Source: Rhizobium sp. SL86 (GTDB taxonomy: Bacteria; Pseudomonadota; Alphaproteobacteria; Rhizobiales; Rhizobiaceae). From it: a stretch of 64,000 nucleotides of DNA. A program made the position numbers and the translations under genes. The notes under the pieces are model-generated. The model made no database searches and was not told the DNA's origin. It saw nothing but the letters and a program-made list of their open reading frames with translations. The DNA lies in the NCBI RefSeq assembly GCF_026672545.1, contig NZ_JAPPRJ010000001.1, positions 372,001 through 436,000 on the forward strand, in the 5' to 3' direction. Of the stretch, positions 15,800-23,892 are shown piece by piece (within the stretch, counting starts at the first letter, position 1; each line of letters opens with the position of its first letter).

Positions 15800-16594
15800 A
15801 TGCCCTCCCCCACCCACGGCACCTTCATCTGGTGCGAGCTGATGACCACCGACATGGACCAGGCCGCCGCCTTTTACGGGTCCGTTGTCGGCTGGACGGC
15901 AAAGACCATGCCGATGCCGGGCATGGAGGACGAACCCTACGGCATCTTCGACACCCGCAGCGGTGACGAGGATTGCGGGGTCGCGGGCTTCATGATCCTG
16001 CCGCCGGAAATGGCGGGCGAGATCCCGCCGAACTGGACCGGTTATGTCGGCGTCGACGATGTGGACGCGACGGTGAAACAGATCGAGGCGGAGGGCGGAT
16101 CTGTCCGCAAGGACCCCTTCGACATACCCGGCATCGGCCGCATGGCGGTGATTGCCGATCCGCATGGCGCGGTCCTCTGCATCATGACGCCGGTTCCGAT
16201 GGACAACCCGCCGCCGATGGCGCCGATCGGCACGCCCGGAACCTTCGGCTGGCAGGAGCTTTACGCCAATGACGGCCGCGAGGCGCTTTCCTTCTACGAA
16301 AAACTGTTCGGCTGGACGCTCGACCACGCCATGCCGATGGGCGACGCCGGTGACTATCTGGTCTTTGCCCATCACGGCCGCCCGGTCGGCGGCATGATGA
16401 CCCGCCCGCCCGCCGTGCCGGTCGCCTGCTGGAGCTATTACATCACCGTGCCGTCGATCGCCGCCGCGGTGGAGAAAATCCAGGCCGGCGGCGGCACGGT
16501 GGTCTTCGGCCCGCAGGAAGTGCCCGGCGGCAACCAGATCGTCCAGGCACTCGACCCGCAGGGCGCCTATTTCGCACTGGTGGGAGCGGCGTAA
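15800..16594 (+). CDS. Two-domain VOC (glyoxalase-like) protein
   Basis: A 264-residue protein made of two tandem VOC domains: the first begins GTFIWCELMTTDMDQAAAFYG, the second GTFGWQELYANDGREALSFYEKLFGW (in part). Each has the beta-alpha-beta-beta-beta modules; candidate metal ligands are the Glu/His positions (CELM; EDCGVAGF). Proteins of this layout are annotated as glyoxalase/bleomycin-resistance/dioxygenase-like and are often linked to electrophile resistance. Third gene of the MarR-controlled operon. The ATG at 15800 is preceded by AAAGGA. It ends 13 bases before the convergent MFS gene. Confidence 0.88.
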   Translation: MPSPTHGTFIWCELMTTDMDQAAAFYGSVVGWTAKTMPMPGMEDEPYGIFDTRSGDEDCGVAGFMILPPEMAGEIPPNWTGYVGVDDVDATVKQIEAEGGSVRKDPFDIPGIGRMAVIADPHGAVLCIMTPVPMDNPPPMAPIGTPGTFGWQELYANDGREALSFYEKLFGWTLDHAMPMGDAGDYLVFAHHGRPVGGMMTRPPAVPVACWSYYITVPSIAAAVEKIQAGGGTVVFGPQEVPGGNQIVQALDPQGAYFALVGAA

Positions 16595-16607
16595 CAGGGG
16601 ACGACCG

Positions 16608-17903
16608 TCACACCTCCCGCAACCGCAGCACCACGCCGCGGGCGGCGGCAAAGGAAAGGAGCGAGAGGGCGGCGGCGGTGCCCCAAAGCGCGAAGACCGC
16701 ATGGCCGGGCTGGCCTTCCACAACCGCGGTTTGCACGGCAAACAGGGAGCCCAGCCCGCCGACGATGACGGCGCCGGCGACATAACCGCTGGTTTCCAAG
16801 GCCGGCAAGAGCGCGCTGGTCGCCAGGCGGTCGTCGGGTGCCGCGCCTTCGATCACCGCCTGGTTGGCGCTGGCAAAGACCATCGCAAAGGCGATGCCGT
16901 TCAGCATCTGGCCGAAGAGAACGAGCGGCAGCAGGCTGAGGAACAGGCCGGTCGCGACAAGCAGCGCGCCGATCGCCTGCAACAAAGGTCCTGCCCGCAT
17001 GATCGCCTGACGTCTGGCGAGGCTTTCGACATTGCCGATCGGGATCGCCGCGACACTCCAGCTGAGCGACAGGGTGATCAGCACGAGGCCGACCTGGACC
17101 GGCGGCAGGCCGAGGCGCGCATGCAGCGTATAGGCAAGGAACACGGTGGAGACGCTTTGCGCCGCCGTCATCAGGAACAGCAGCCAGCTGCCGCGCCCGA
17201 CGGTGCCGGTCAGTCGGAACAGGCCGGGCGGCAGAAGCCGGTGACGCGGCGCGCCGGCGACGGGCGCCGCCCGCTTTTCATCCGGCGGCAGGGCAAAGGG
17301 CATCACCACAAAAAACAGCGCCACCACGGGCAGGCTGACGGTGAGCGCCGCGCGAAAGCCGAGCGCTTCCACCACCAGCCCGCCGGCAAAGGGACCGAGC
17401 ACGGCGGCCAGCGCCCAGACGACAGCTTCGGCGGCAAAGATGCGCGGCACGAGGCGCGGCGGAAACAGATCGGCGATCAGCGTGTAACACAGAGCGACGA
17501 TCCAGCCATCCGACAGGCCCTGCAGGGCGCGCCCGGCCATCAGCGCCCAGGCATTCGGCGCCGCGGCCTGCACGGCCATGCCGCAGGCATAGACCAGACC
17601 GCCGAGGAACAGCGCCCTGCGCGCGCCGAAGCGGCGACGCAACGGCGAGGCGGACAAGCCGCCGGCCATCACGCTGATAAAAAAGGCCGCATAAACAAAG
17701 GGCAGAAGCGCCACGCCGTCCAGCGCCGTCACCGCAATCGGCAGAACCGGGCCGATCGCCACCTCGTTGAAGGCATGCAGGCCGATACCGGCGGAGACCG
17801 CCGCCAGCCTCAGCCCATGCGGCGCCCAGAGCAGCTCCCGCCAGCCCTGGCCCGTGCCCTCTGCCGGCGCACCCGTGTCCATCCCGCCTGTCACCTGTGT
17901 CAT
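16608..17903 (-). CDS. MFS transporter in a divergent pair with SoxR
   Basis: A 431-residue protein with about 12-14 hydrophobic spans and MFS signatures: a loop 2-3 motif (ASPLRRRFGARRALFLGG), GRALQGLSDGWIVALCYTL and a second-half VFASANQAVIEGAAPDDR. The first 30 residues are hydrophilic. The divergent neighbour is a SoxR with an SoxR-type box in the spacer, so redox-cycling compounds are likely inducers and perhaps substrates; in other bacteria SoxR often controls pumps for pigments or quinones. Substrate cannot be read from the sequence. Confidence 0.86.
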   Translation of the reverse strand: MTQVTGGMDTGAPAEGTGQGWRELLWAPHGLRLAAVSAGIGLHAFNEVAIGPVLPIAVTALDGVALLPFVYAAFFISVMAGGLSASPLRRRFGARRALFLGGLVYACGMAVQAAAPNAWALMAGRALQGLSDGWIVALCYTLIADLFPPRLVPRIFAAEAVVWALAAVLGPFAGGLVVEALGFRAALTVSLPVVALFFVVMPFALPPDEKRAAPVAGAPRHRLLPPGLFRLTGTVGRGSWLLFLMTAAQSVSTVFLAYTLHARLGLPPVQVGLVLITLSLSWSVAAIPIGNVESLARRQAIMRAGPLLQAIGALLVATGLFLSLLPLVLFGQMLNGIAFAMVFASANQAVIEGAAPDDRLATSALLPALETSGYVAGAVIVGGLGSLFAVQTAVVEGQPGHAVFALWGTAAALSLLSFAAARGVVLRLREV

Positions 17904-17949
17904 GTCTGTTGTCCGATCCTTGTTGCACCATCGGACAGGCGGTGTAAAA

Positions 17950-17967
17950 CCTCAAGCATGGTTGAGA
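17950..17967. promoter_or_regulatory. SoxR box
   Basis: CCTCAAGCATGGTTGAGA between soxR and the MFS gene matches the SoxR operator of the soxS promoter (CCTCAAG...CTTGAGG): the CTCAA and TTGAG half-sites are intact around a 6-base centre. It lies about 45 bases before the MFS start and 26 before the soxR start, between the two promoters. Confidence 0.82.
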
Positions 17968-17992
17968 TCAAGACGAACGGGCACAAAAATCC

Positions 17993-18427
17993 ATGAGACG
18001 CGAACTCTCCGTCGGCGAGGTGGCACGACGGGCGGGCGTTGCCGTTTCCGCCCTGCATTTCTACGAGGCGGAAGGCCTGATCAGAAGCCAGCGCACCCAA
18101 AGCGGCCACCGGCGATACGGGCGCGACGTGCTGCGCCGGATTGCCGTGATCCGCGTGGCGCAGGCGGCGGGCCTCAGCCTGAAGGAGATCGCAGCGGCCT
18201 TCGCGACCCTGCCGGACGGACGCACACCGACCGCAAAGGACTGGGCCGGGCTTTCGGCGGCCTGGCGTGACCTTCTCGATGCCCGCATCCGCCAGATGAC
18301 CCGGCTGCGCGACGATCTGTCCGGCTGCATCGGCTGCGGCTGCCTGTCGCTCGACCAGTGTCCGCTGCGTAATGACGGCGACCGCCTGGCCGAAGAGGGG
18401 GCCGGTGCGCGCCTGCTGTTGGAGTGA
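17993..18427 (+). CDS. soxR: Redox-sensitive transcriptional activator SoxR
   Basis: A 144-residue MerR-family protein with N-terminal HTH ([24 protein letters not shown], in part; [21 protein letters not shown]) and the C-terminal [2Fe-2S] motif [12 protein letters not shown]: Cys112, Cys115, Cys117 and Cys123. SoxR is switched on when its cluster is oxidised by redox-cycling compounds. Outside enteric bacteria it usually controls a few local genes directly, which fits the divergent MFS pump and the box between them. A terminator follows the gene. Confidence 0.95.
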   Translation: MRRELSVGEVARRAGVAVSALHFYEAEGLIRSQRTQSGHRRYGRDVLRRIAVIRVAQAAGLSLKEIAAAFATLPDGRTPTAKDWAGLSAAWRDLLDARIRQMTRLRDDLSGCIGCGCLSLDQCPLRNDGDRLAEEGAGARLLLE

Positions 18428-18463
18428 GGGGATCACCGCCCCCCATCCGCCGCAAAGCGTGCG

Positions 18464-18493
18464 CCGCCCCGAGGTGGGGCGGCGGGTGTTTTT
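18464..18493 (+). terminator. Rho-independent terminator after soxR
   Basis: CCGCCCC (18464-18470) pairs with GGGGCGG (18476-18482) around GAGGT, followed after a short CGGGTG by TTTTT. It separates soxR from the convergent hydrolase gene. Confidence 0.72.
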
Positions 18494-18508
18494 CCGTCTT
18501 GCGAACTC

Positions 18509-19303
18509 CTATCGGGCGGCCTCTTCGATGAGGGCGGCGACGGCCTTCGGCTGCGAGACCATCACGACGTGCGAGGCATCGTCGATGACGACGGTGTGTT
18601 TCGAACCGGCGCGCTCGGCCATGAAACCCAAAGCCTTGGCCGGGACGTTGCGATCCCCCGTGCCGTAGATGAAATAGGAAGGCACGGTCTTCCAGGCGGG
18701 TTTACCGGACTTTTCGGTCAGCGCACCTTCGGTGATCGGGCGCTGGGCGGCAGCCATCAGGGCGGCGTCTGCGGCGTCCACGTCCTGGGCGAACTGCTGG
18801 TGGAATTTCGTCTGGTCGATGGAGAGATCGACGCCGCCATCCTTCAGCTTGACGGGAGCGGCCAGTGCCCCGCCCAGCGTGCCCCCCGGAAATTTTGCGG
18901 CCAGTTCGGCAACGGCCTCTCCTTCTTCGGACGCGAAGGCTGCCACGTAGACGAGCGACTTGACATTCTCCTGGCCATTGGCGGCCGTGCTGATCACCTG
19001 CCCGCCATAGGAATGGCCGACGAGAACAACCGGGCCTTCGATGGCGCCAACGATATCGGCGACATAGGCCGCATCGGCGGTGACGCTGCGCAGCGGGTTG
19101 GCGGCGGCGACCACCGTGTAGCCGTCCTTCTGCAGGATTTTTGTGACGCCGTTCCAGCTGGAGCTGTCGGCAAAGGCGCCATGAACGAGAACGATGGTGG
19201 GCTTTGCCGGCTCGGCAGAGGCATGACCGGCGGTCAGAACGGCACCGGCGAAGGCGGCGGCCAGAGCAGCAGCCCGGGCGGCGGCGGTTGCGAACTTCGA
19301 CAT
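18509..19303 (-). CDS. Exported alpha/beta hydrolase
   Basis: A 264-residue protein with a long signal peptide (ending TAGHASA) and an alpha/beta-hydrolase fold: oxyanion region LVHGAFADSSSW, nucleophile elbow GHSYGG (Ser near residue 98), acid loop YGTGDRNVP and catalytic His in DASHVVM. It resembles the salicylate-esterase/pyrethroid-hydrolase-like group (AB hydrolase 6), and 'HGAFADSSSW' is typical for that group. It lies 49 bases behind the chloroperoxidase-like gene on the same strand and is probably cotranscribed with it behind OhrR-like boxes. Substrate unknown. Confidence 0.87.
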   Translation of the reverse strand: MSKFATAAARAAALAAAFAGAVLTAGHASAEPAKPTIVLVHGAFADSSSWNGVTKILQKDGYTVVAAANPLRSVTADAAYVADIVGAIEGPVVLVGHSYGGQVISTAANGQENVKSLVYVAAFASEEGEAVAELAAKFPGGTLGGALAAPVKLKDGGVDLSIDQTKFHQQFAQDVDAADAALMAAAQRPITEGALTEKSGKPAWKTVPSYFIYGTGDRNVPAKALGFMAERAGSKHTVVIDDASHVVMVSQPKAVAALIEEAAR

Positions 19304-19352
19304 GAGGATATCCTTTCTTCCATGAAACAGGGTTGCGGCAAACGGTGCGGGA

Positions 19353-20174
19353 TCAGCCGCGGATGAAGGCGAGAACGTCGGCGTTGAAGCGGTCGGCTTC
19401 GGTTTCAGCGAGACCGTGCGAGCCGCCCGGATAGATTTTCAGCGTGGCATCGGCGACGATTTCGGCGGCGCGGTGGGCAGAGGCCTCGATCGGCACGATC
19501 TGGTCGTCATCGCCATGGATGATCAGCGTCGGGCGGTCGATGCGCTTGAGATCTGCCGTGTAATCCACCTCGGAGAACTCGTGGATGCAGTCATACTGAC
19601 CCTTGATGCCACCCTGCAGGCCGATGCGGCGGAAGTTTTCGCGCATGCCTTCGTTGGCCGTCACCCCTTCGCGGTTGAAACCGTAGAAGGGCACCGTCAG
19701 ATCAAAGAAGAACTGCGAGCGGTTCTTGGCCGTGTTCTCACGGATGCTGTCGAAGACCGAGAGCGGCGTGCCATGCGGGTTCGTTTCCGTCTTCAGCATC
19801 AGCGGCGGAACGGCGCCGACCAGCACGACCTTGGCGACCCGCGCAGTGCCGTGACGACCAATGTAATGCGCCACCTCCCCGCCTCCGGTCGAATGACCGA
19901 CCAGGATCGCGTCCTTCAGGTCGAGCGCCGCAATCAGCTCGGCCAGGTCGTCGGCATACTGGTCCATGTGGTTGCCATCCCAGGTCTGGTCCGAACGGCC
20001 ATGGCTGCGGCGATCATGGGCGATGACGCGAAAACCGTTTTGGCCAAAAAACAGCATCTGCTGGTCCCAGGCATCCGACGACAGCGGCCATCCATGGGCA
20101 AAAACGATCGGCTGGCCGGTGCCCCAGTCCTTGTAGAAGAGGCGCGTGCCGTCGGTCGTGGTGAAAAAGCTCAT
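19353..20174 (-). CDS. Non-haem chloroperoxidase-type alpha/beta hydrolase
   Basis: A 273-residue alpha/beta hydrolase matching bacterial cofactor-free haloperoxidases/perhydrolases: [16 protein letters not shown] at the N-terminus, [23 protein letters not shown], nucleophile [12 protein letters not shown], acid HGDDDQIVP and histidine GGSHGL. These enzymes form peracids from carboxylic acids and H2O2, or act as esterases. The ATG at 20172-20174 is chosen over one two codons earlier because AAGGAGAG is then 6-7 bases away rather than 2. First gene of a two-hydrolase operon; upstream sites resemble OhrR boxes, which would tie it to peroxide stress. Confidence 0.88.
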   Translation of the reverse strand: MSFFTTTDGTRLFYKDWGTGQPIVFAHGWPLSSDAWDQQMLFFGQNGFRVIAHDRRSHGRSDQTWDGNHMDQYADDLAELIAALDLKDAILVGHSTGGGEVAHYIGRHGTARVAKVVLVGAVPPLMLKTETNPHGTPLSVFDSIRENTAKNRSQFFFDLTVPFYGFNREGVTANEGMRENFRRIGLQGGIKGQYDCIHEFSEVDYTADLKRIDRPTLIIHGDDDQIVPIEASAHRAAEIVADATLKIYPGGSHGLAETEADRFNADVLAFIRG

Positions 20175-20205
20175 GTCCATCTCTCCTTTGTTTGTGCGCA
20201 TTTCG

Positions 20206-20274
20206 ATTGCGCACAATCTATATCGCCGAAGCGGTCGCGATTGTCAATTGCCTACAATTCAATTGCGCGCAATT
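20206..20274. promoter_or_regulatory. Cluster of OhrR-like palindromes upstream of the hydrolase operon
   Basis: Three related palindromes are seen: ATTGCGCACAAT (20206-20217), AATTGCCTACAATT (20246-20259) and the perfect AATTGCGCGCAATT (20261-20274). The joined sequence TACAATTCAATTGCG (20253-20267) matches the OhrR box TACAATT-N-AATTGTA except for the last two bases, and mirrors the CG-ended variant between ohrR and ohr in this window. Confidence 0.6.
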
Positions 20275-20371
20275 TTTTATGGATGCATGTTTCCTGCTCC
20301 CGCCCGTGCCACCCATTGTGCGGCGAAACCATGCGCCCCATATTGCCGTTTCGTCACAGAACCGGATGCGC

Positions 20372-20728
20372 ATGGCCCGCAAACACCGAGAAAAGATCGC
20401 CGCCTGGTACAGACCGCCCGAGGATGTGGTGTGCCCGCTGTGCCGCCGCCCGATCCCGGAAGACCAGCGGGACGAACACCATCTGGTGCCGAAAAGCCGT
20501 GGCGGGCGGGAAACGCAGACGCTGCACCGCATCTGCCACCGGCAGATCCATGCGCTGTTTTCCGAAGCCGAGCTGGAAACAACCTATTCCAGCGTGGAGG
20601 CGCTGCTCGCCCATCCGGACATGGCAAACTTCGTCCGCTGGGTCTCGACAAAACCGCCCGGTTTCTTCGACGGCACACGGCGCAGCAACCGACGGCGCGA
20701 GACGGGAAAACCCGCCGCCCGCTGGTGA
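20372..20728 (+). CDS. HNH-type nuclease-like small protein
   Basis: About 118 residues (start could also be the ATG 6 bases earlier). A zinc-finger-like pair CPLCRRPIP is followed by DEHHLVPKSRGG, the H-H core of HNH motifs, and LHRICHRQIHALFSEAELE, giving two CxxC/CxxH-like metal sites and the catalytic-type histidines. Rhizobial proteins of this kind are annotated as HNH endonucleases and stand alone; their targets are not known. The region further upstream in frame is AT-rich operator sequence and unlikely to be coding. It is divergent from the hydrolase operon. Confidence 0.75.
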   Translation: MARKHREKIAAWYRPPEDVVCPLCRRPIPEDQRDEHHLVPKSRGGRETQTLHRICHRQIHALFSEAELETTYSSVEALLAHPDMANFVRWVSTKPPGFFDGTRRSNRRRETGKPAARW

Positions 20729-20805
20729 ACGGTCGGCGGAGATCCCGCGTGATGCAACCCTTGCCGCCTGCCCCGGTTCGACGGGGAAACGCATGAGAGG
20801 CAAGC

Positions 20806-21720
20806 ATGGAAAACCCGGAGCGAACGCAAGAACGGGACGGCCGAAGCCACGGCGGCGGCACGGAGAAACCTGACGGCCATGGTGGCGCGACCTGGCCCGC
20901 GCTGTTGCTCGGTTTCGGGCTCGGCGGGTTTTTCGACGGCATTCTGCTGCATCAGGTGCTGCAATGGCATCACCTTCTCTCCGCCGTGGAGGCGGCGCGC
21001 GGCGATCTTCGCCTGCTGATCCTGTGGGACGGCATCTTCCATGTGCTGATGTACGCCATCACCGGCATCGGCCTTTGGCTGCTGTGGCGGCACCGGTCCC
21101 ACGCGATCGCGGCCGGAGCCGACCGCCGGCTGCTGGCCGATGCGCTAATCGGTTTCGGCACCTGGCATTGCCTGGATGCGGTTCTTTCCCACTGGATCCT
21201 CGGCATCCACCGGATCCGCATGGGCGTGGAAAACCCGCTCCTCTGGGATCTCGGCTGGCTGGCGGTGTTCGGCATCCTTCCGGCGCTGATCGGCTGGCGG
21301 CTGCGCAGGAGGCCGGATGAACCGGGAGCGGGCGGCGGCACCGGACTGGAACGGCGGAGCGATGATGGCCGGGGGCGCGCCGGAAAGATGGCGATGCTGC
21401 TGGTGCTGCTTTGCGCAATCGGCGCACCGGTTGCCGGGTTGCCGGCAGAGACCTCCACCACCGCAACGCTCGTGCTTCTGGCGCCCGGCACGGCCCCGGC
21501 GGACGCGGCGCGCGGCCTGCAGGTGTCCGGCGCACGGTTGATCTGGAGCAATCCGGAAGAGACGGTCTGGGCCGTGGATCTGCCTGAGGGCGCCAGCGGA
21601 TCGCCGTTCTACCGCCACGGGGCGCTTCTGGTCAGCAACCGGTTTCTGCCGGCCGGTTGCCTGAACTGGTTTGCCGCGCCGGACGCGACGTCATCGACAG
21701 GCAATCAAAGATCGTTATGA
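20806..21720 (+). CDS. DUF2243 membrane protein with extra C-terminal exported domain
   Basis: A 304-residue protein. Residues about 28-168 form a DUF2243 domain with four hydrophobic spans and the signature GFFDGILLHQVLQWHHLLS, LWDGIFHVLMY and FGTWHCLDAVLSHWILGIHRIR (in part), rich in histidines that could bind metal or haem. Residues about 196-212 form a further span (KMAMLLVLLCAIGAPVAGLP), followed by about 90 residues without spans that should lie in the periplasm. DUF2243 proteins are normally about 150-180 residues, so the C-terminal half is an unusual extension. Function of DUF2243 is not known; members often neighbour cytochrome oxidase genes, not here. Confidence 0.78.
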   Translation: MENPERTQERDGRSHGGGTEKPDGHGGATWPALLLGFGLGGFFDGILLHQVLQWHHLLSAVEAARGDLRLLILWDGIFHVLMYAITGIGLWLLWRHRSHAIAAGADRRLLADALIGFGTWHCLDAVLSHWILGIHRIRMGVENPLLWDLGWLAVFGILPALIGWRLRRRPDEPGAGGGTGLERRSDDGRGRAGKMAMLLVLLCAIGAPVAGLPAETSTTATLVLLAPGTAPADAARGLQVSGARLIWSNPEETVWAVDLPEGASGSPFYRHGALLVSNRFLPAGCLNWFAAPDATSSTGNQRSL

Positions 21721-21742
21721 GGGAGGCCTTTCGGAGGCACTC

Positions 21743-22642
21743 ATGGCAGATGATGATCGGCTGACAATCGAAGTGGACACGGTCAAGGCGCTGGTGGCGG
21801 AGCAGTTTCCGCAATGGGCCGCGCTTGCAATCCGGCCGGTCCGCGTCAACGGCTGGGACAATTCCACCTTTCATCTGGGCGCGGACCTCAAAGTCCGCCT
21901 GCCGACAGCTGTCCGTTATCAGCCGCAGGTCGAGAAAGAGGCGCGGCTTCTGCCGCATCTCGCTGCCCACCTGCCCTATCAGGTGCCGGAGCCGGTCGCG
22001 ATCGGCAGGCCGGGTCACGGTTATCCCTTTTCCTGGTCGGTGCAAAGTTTTCTGCCGGGCGAGACGATTGCCGCAACCCCCGCGCCTAACCGGCGGCAGC
22101 TGGCGCTCGATATCGCGGCCTATCTGACGGCGCTGCACAAGGTGCCCTCCGGGGATGCGCCGCCGCCCGGGCCGCACAATTTCTTCCGCGGCGGGGATCT
22201 TTCCGTCTATGACGCGGAAACACAGGCCTGCCTGGCCCGCAGCGCAGGCCGCATTGATGCCGAGGCCGCCGCCGCCGTCTGGCAGACGGCGTTGTCTTCC
22301 CGCTGGACGGCGGCGCCCGTTTTCGTGCATGGCGACGTCTCGCCCGGCAATCTGCTGCTGCGCGACGGGCGGCTTTCGGGTGTCATCGATTTCGGCTGCT
22401 GCGGCATCGGCGATCCGGCCTGCGACCTGATGATGGCCTGGACCTTTTTCGAGGGCGAAGAACGGACCCTCTTTCGCGCGACGCTTGGTCTCGACGCCGA
22501 GACCTTTGCGCGGGCCCGCGGCTGGACGCTGTGGAAGGCATTGCTGGCGCTCGACAAGCCGGACAGCGAGGGCCAGACGAAGGCGCTGACGGTCATCGGC
22601 ACGCTGATCGATGACCATGCGGCGGGCCTGCAGGCTTCGTAA
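21743..22642 (+). CDS. Aminoglycoside phosphotransferase-family kinase
   Basis: A 299-residue protein-kinase-like enzyme. Seen: N-terminal ATP-binding lobe (NGWDNSTFHLG, LKVRLPT), the catalytic loop FVHGDVSPGNLLL with Asp and Asn, and the metal-binding VIDFGCCGIGDPACDL. The 'NGWDN' start and 'AWTFF' stretch resemble the APH(3'')/macrolide-type subgroup that phosphorylates many small hydroxyl compounds; resistance activity cannot be claimed. The ATG 21743 follows TCGGAGG. It is 22 bases behind the DUF2243 fusion gene and ends 6 bases before the convergent GNAT gene. Confidence 0.86.
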   Translation: MADDDRLTIEVDTVKALVAEQFPQWAALAIRPVRVNGWDNSTFHLGADLKVRLPTAVRYQPQVEKEARLLPHLAAHLPYQVPEPVAIGRPGHGYPFSWSVQSFLPGETIAATPAPNRRQLALDIAAYLTALHKVPSGDAPPPGPHNFFRGGDLSVYDAETQACLARSAGRIDAEAAAAVWQTALSSRWTAAPVFVHGDVSPGNLLLRDGRLSGVIDFGCCGIGDPACDLMMAWTFFEGEERTLFRATLGLDAETFARARGWTLWKALLALDKPDSEGQTKALTVIGTLIDDHAAGLQAS

Positions 22643-22648
22643 GGCTCC

Positions 22649-23644
22649 TCACACCACGCCAAGTTCAGCAAGCTGCAGCGCAACCCCGGTGACCGGATCG
22701 GTATAACTCGAAAAACGGCCCGTTGCCGACCAGCGGAGGATCCGGTCGCGCGTCCGCGCCGGCAGATCCTTCATGCCGGCAGACAGTTTCGGTGATGGAA
22801 TGAAGGCGAATTCGGAAAAGGTGAGATCGATCGCCTCGCCCTCCGGCGCCCGCGTCATCTGTACCGGGGCGGAACGGCGCCAGAACAAGGCCTCGGGCAA
22901 ATTCTCCGGTGCGGCCATGGCATCATATTCGAGATAAAACAGACCGCGACCAAGGAGATGGCGGCTCAGGGGACCGAGGACGGCATGCACCAGCGCCCGG
23001 TCGCGGACGAGCAGAATGCGCGCGCCTGCGACACCCTTGCGGCCGGTCGTGGCCAGGATCAGCGGATGGTATTCTCCCTCTTTTTCCACCACCAGCGCCA
23101 CGCAGCCAAGCCGGCGGTGATGCTCCAGCAGGCCATGTATCCGCGGTGACAGGGCGCTCTCAGGCACGTCTCCAAGGTCCAGCAGCCGGTACGCGCCGCC
23201 CGGACGCCAGCAGGCGGCCGCCGTCGGCACCACCACCATGCCGGCCGAGTGATCCTGAAAACCGATGCGGCGGTTGATCTCGCGCATCGAATAGGAGGCC
23301 GTGACATCGAGATAATCGACGCTGTCATCGGCCATCAGCCGGCGCAGGAACAGTGTCGTCATCCATTCGTGGCCGGGTTTCAGGTAAAAGGCCGACAGAT
23401 TCACCTGACGCCGCGGCGTGTGTGCATAAACAAGCCGGCGTGCCGGCAGCGCGAGGCAGATGCCGACATCGCGCCCGCCCGCCATGCCGATCTGGCCGAC
23501 CACCCCATCGCCCTCCTCCTCCGCATAGGCCAGCATGCGCGCAAAACTCTGCCGCCAGGTGTTTTCCGGCAGAAGCGGAAAACCTTCGGTCAGAAGCGAG
23601 AGCGCGGCGGCGGTCTCATTGCGGGTGATCGGGCGAAGTTTCAT
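22649..23644 (-). CDS. GNAT-like acyltransferase, last gene of the adenylation/carrier operon
   Basis: A 331-residue protein that appears to hold two acyltransferase-like halves. The first (residues about 1-135) has VNLSAFYLKPGHEWMTTLFLRRL and LDVTASYSMREINRRIGFQDHS, which resembles GNAT motifs for cofactor binding and the C-terminal 'N..IGF' element; the second (about 150-300) is more divergent. The ATG overlaps the stop of the carrier-protein gene by 4 bases, so translation is coupled. Context suggests that it takes an aminoacyl or acyl group from the carrier protein and moves it to an acceptor. The acceptor is unknown and I do not recognise a named family. Confidence 0.72.
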   Translation of the reverse strand: MKLRPITRNETAAALSLLTEGFPLLPENTWRQSFARMLAYAEEEGDGVVGQIGMAGGRDVGICLALPARRLVYAHTPRRQVNLSAFYLKPGHEWMTTLFLRRLMADDSVDYLDVTASYSMREINRRIGFQDHSAGMVVVPTAAACWRPGGAYRLLDLGDVPESALSPRIHGLLEHHRRLGCVALVVEKEGEYHPLILATTGRKGVAGARILLVRDRALVHAVLGPLSRHLLGRGLFYLEYDAMAAPENLPEALFWRRSAPVQMTRAPEGEAIDLTFSEFAFIPSPKLSAGMKDLPARTRDRILRWSATGRFSSYTDPVTGVALQLAELGVV

Positions 23645-23892
23645 GCCGCCTTCCGGGCCGAGAGAAAGGTTTCCAGCCCCTGCAGCGTATCGATCTGCAG
23701 GATGTCGAAATCCTCATCCGCCAGATCGACGCCGTGCTCGCTTTCCAGCGCCATCAGCACGTCGGTGGCGGCGATCGAATCGAGAAGCCCGGAGGAAAAC
23801 AGCGGCTCCGTTTCGCCGACGCTCTCCACGCCCCGCGCCCTCAGAAGGGAGAGGATCATCTCACGGATTGTGGCGCTTGCCTGTTCGCTCAT
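23641..23892 (-). CDS. Acyl/peptidyl carrier protein
   Basis: An 83-residue acidic helical protein with the phosphopantetheine attachment site GLLDSIAATDVLMALE (Ser at about residue 39) in the DSxxxxxL context. The surrounding sequence (TEPLFSSGLLDSI, FDILQIDTLQGLETFL) is like stand-alone carrier proteins such as DltC rather than fatty-acid AcpP, whose core is DSLDTVE. It overlaps the ligase gene by 4 bases upstream and the GNAT-like gene by 4 bases downstream. It should carry the residue loaded by the adenylating enzyme. Confidence 0.9.
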   Translation of the reverse strand: MSEQASATIREMILSLLRARGVESVGETEPLFSSGLLDSIAATDVLMALESEHGVDLADEDFDILQIDTLQGLETFLSARKAA

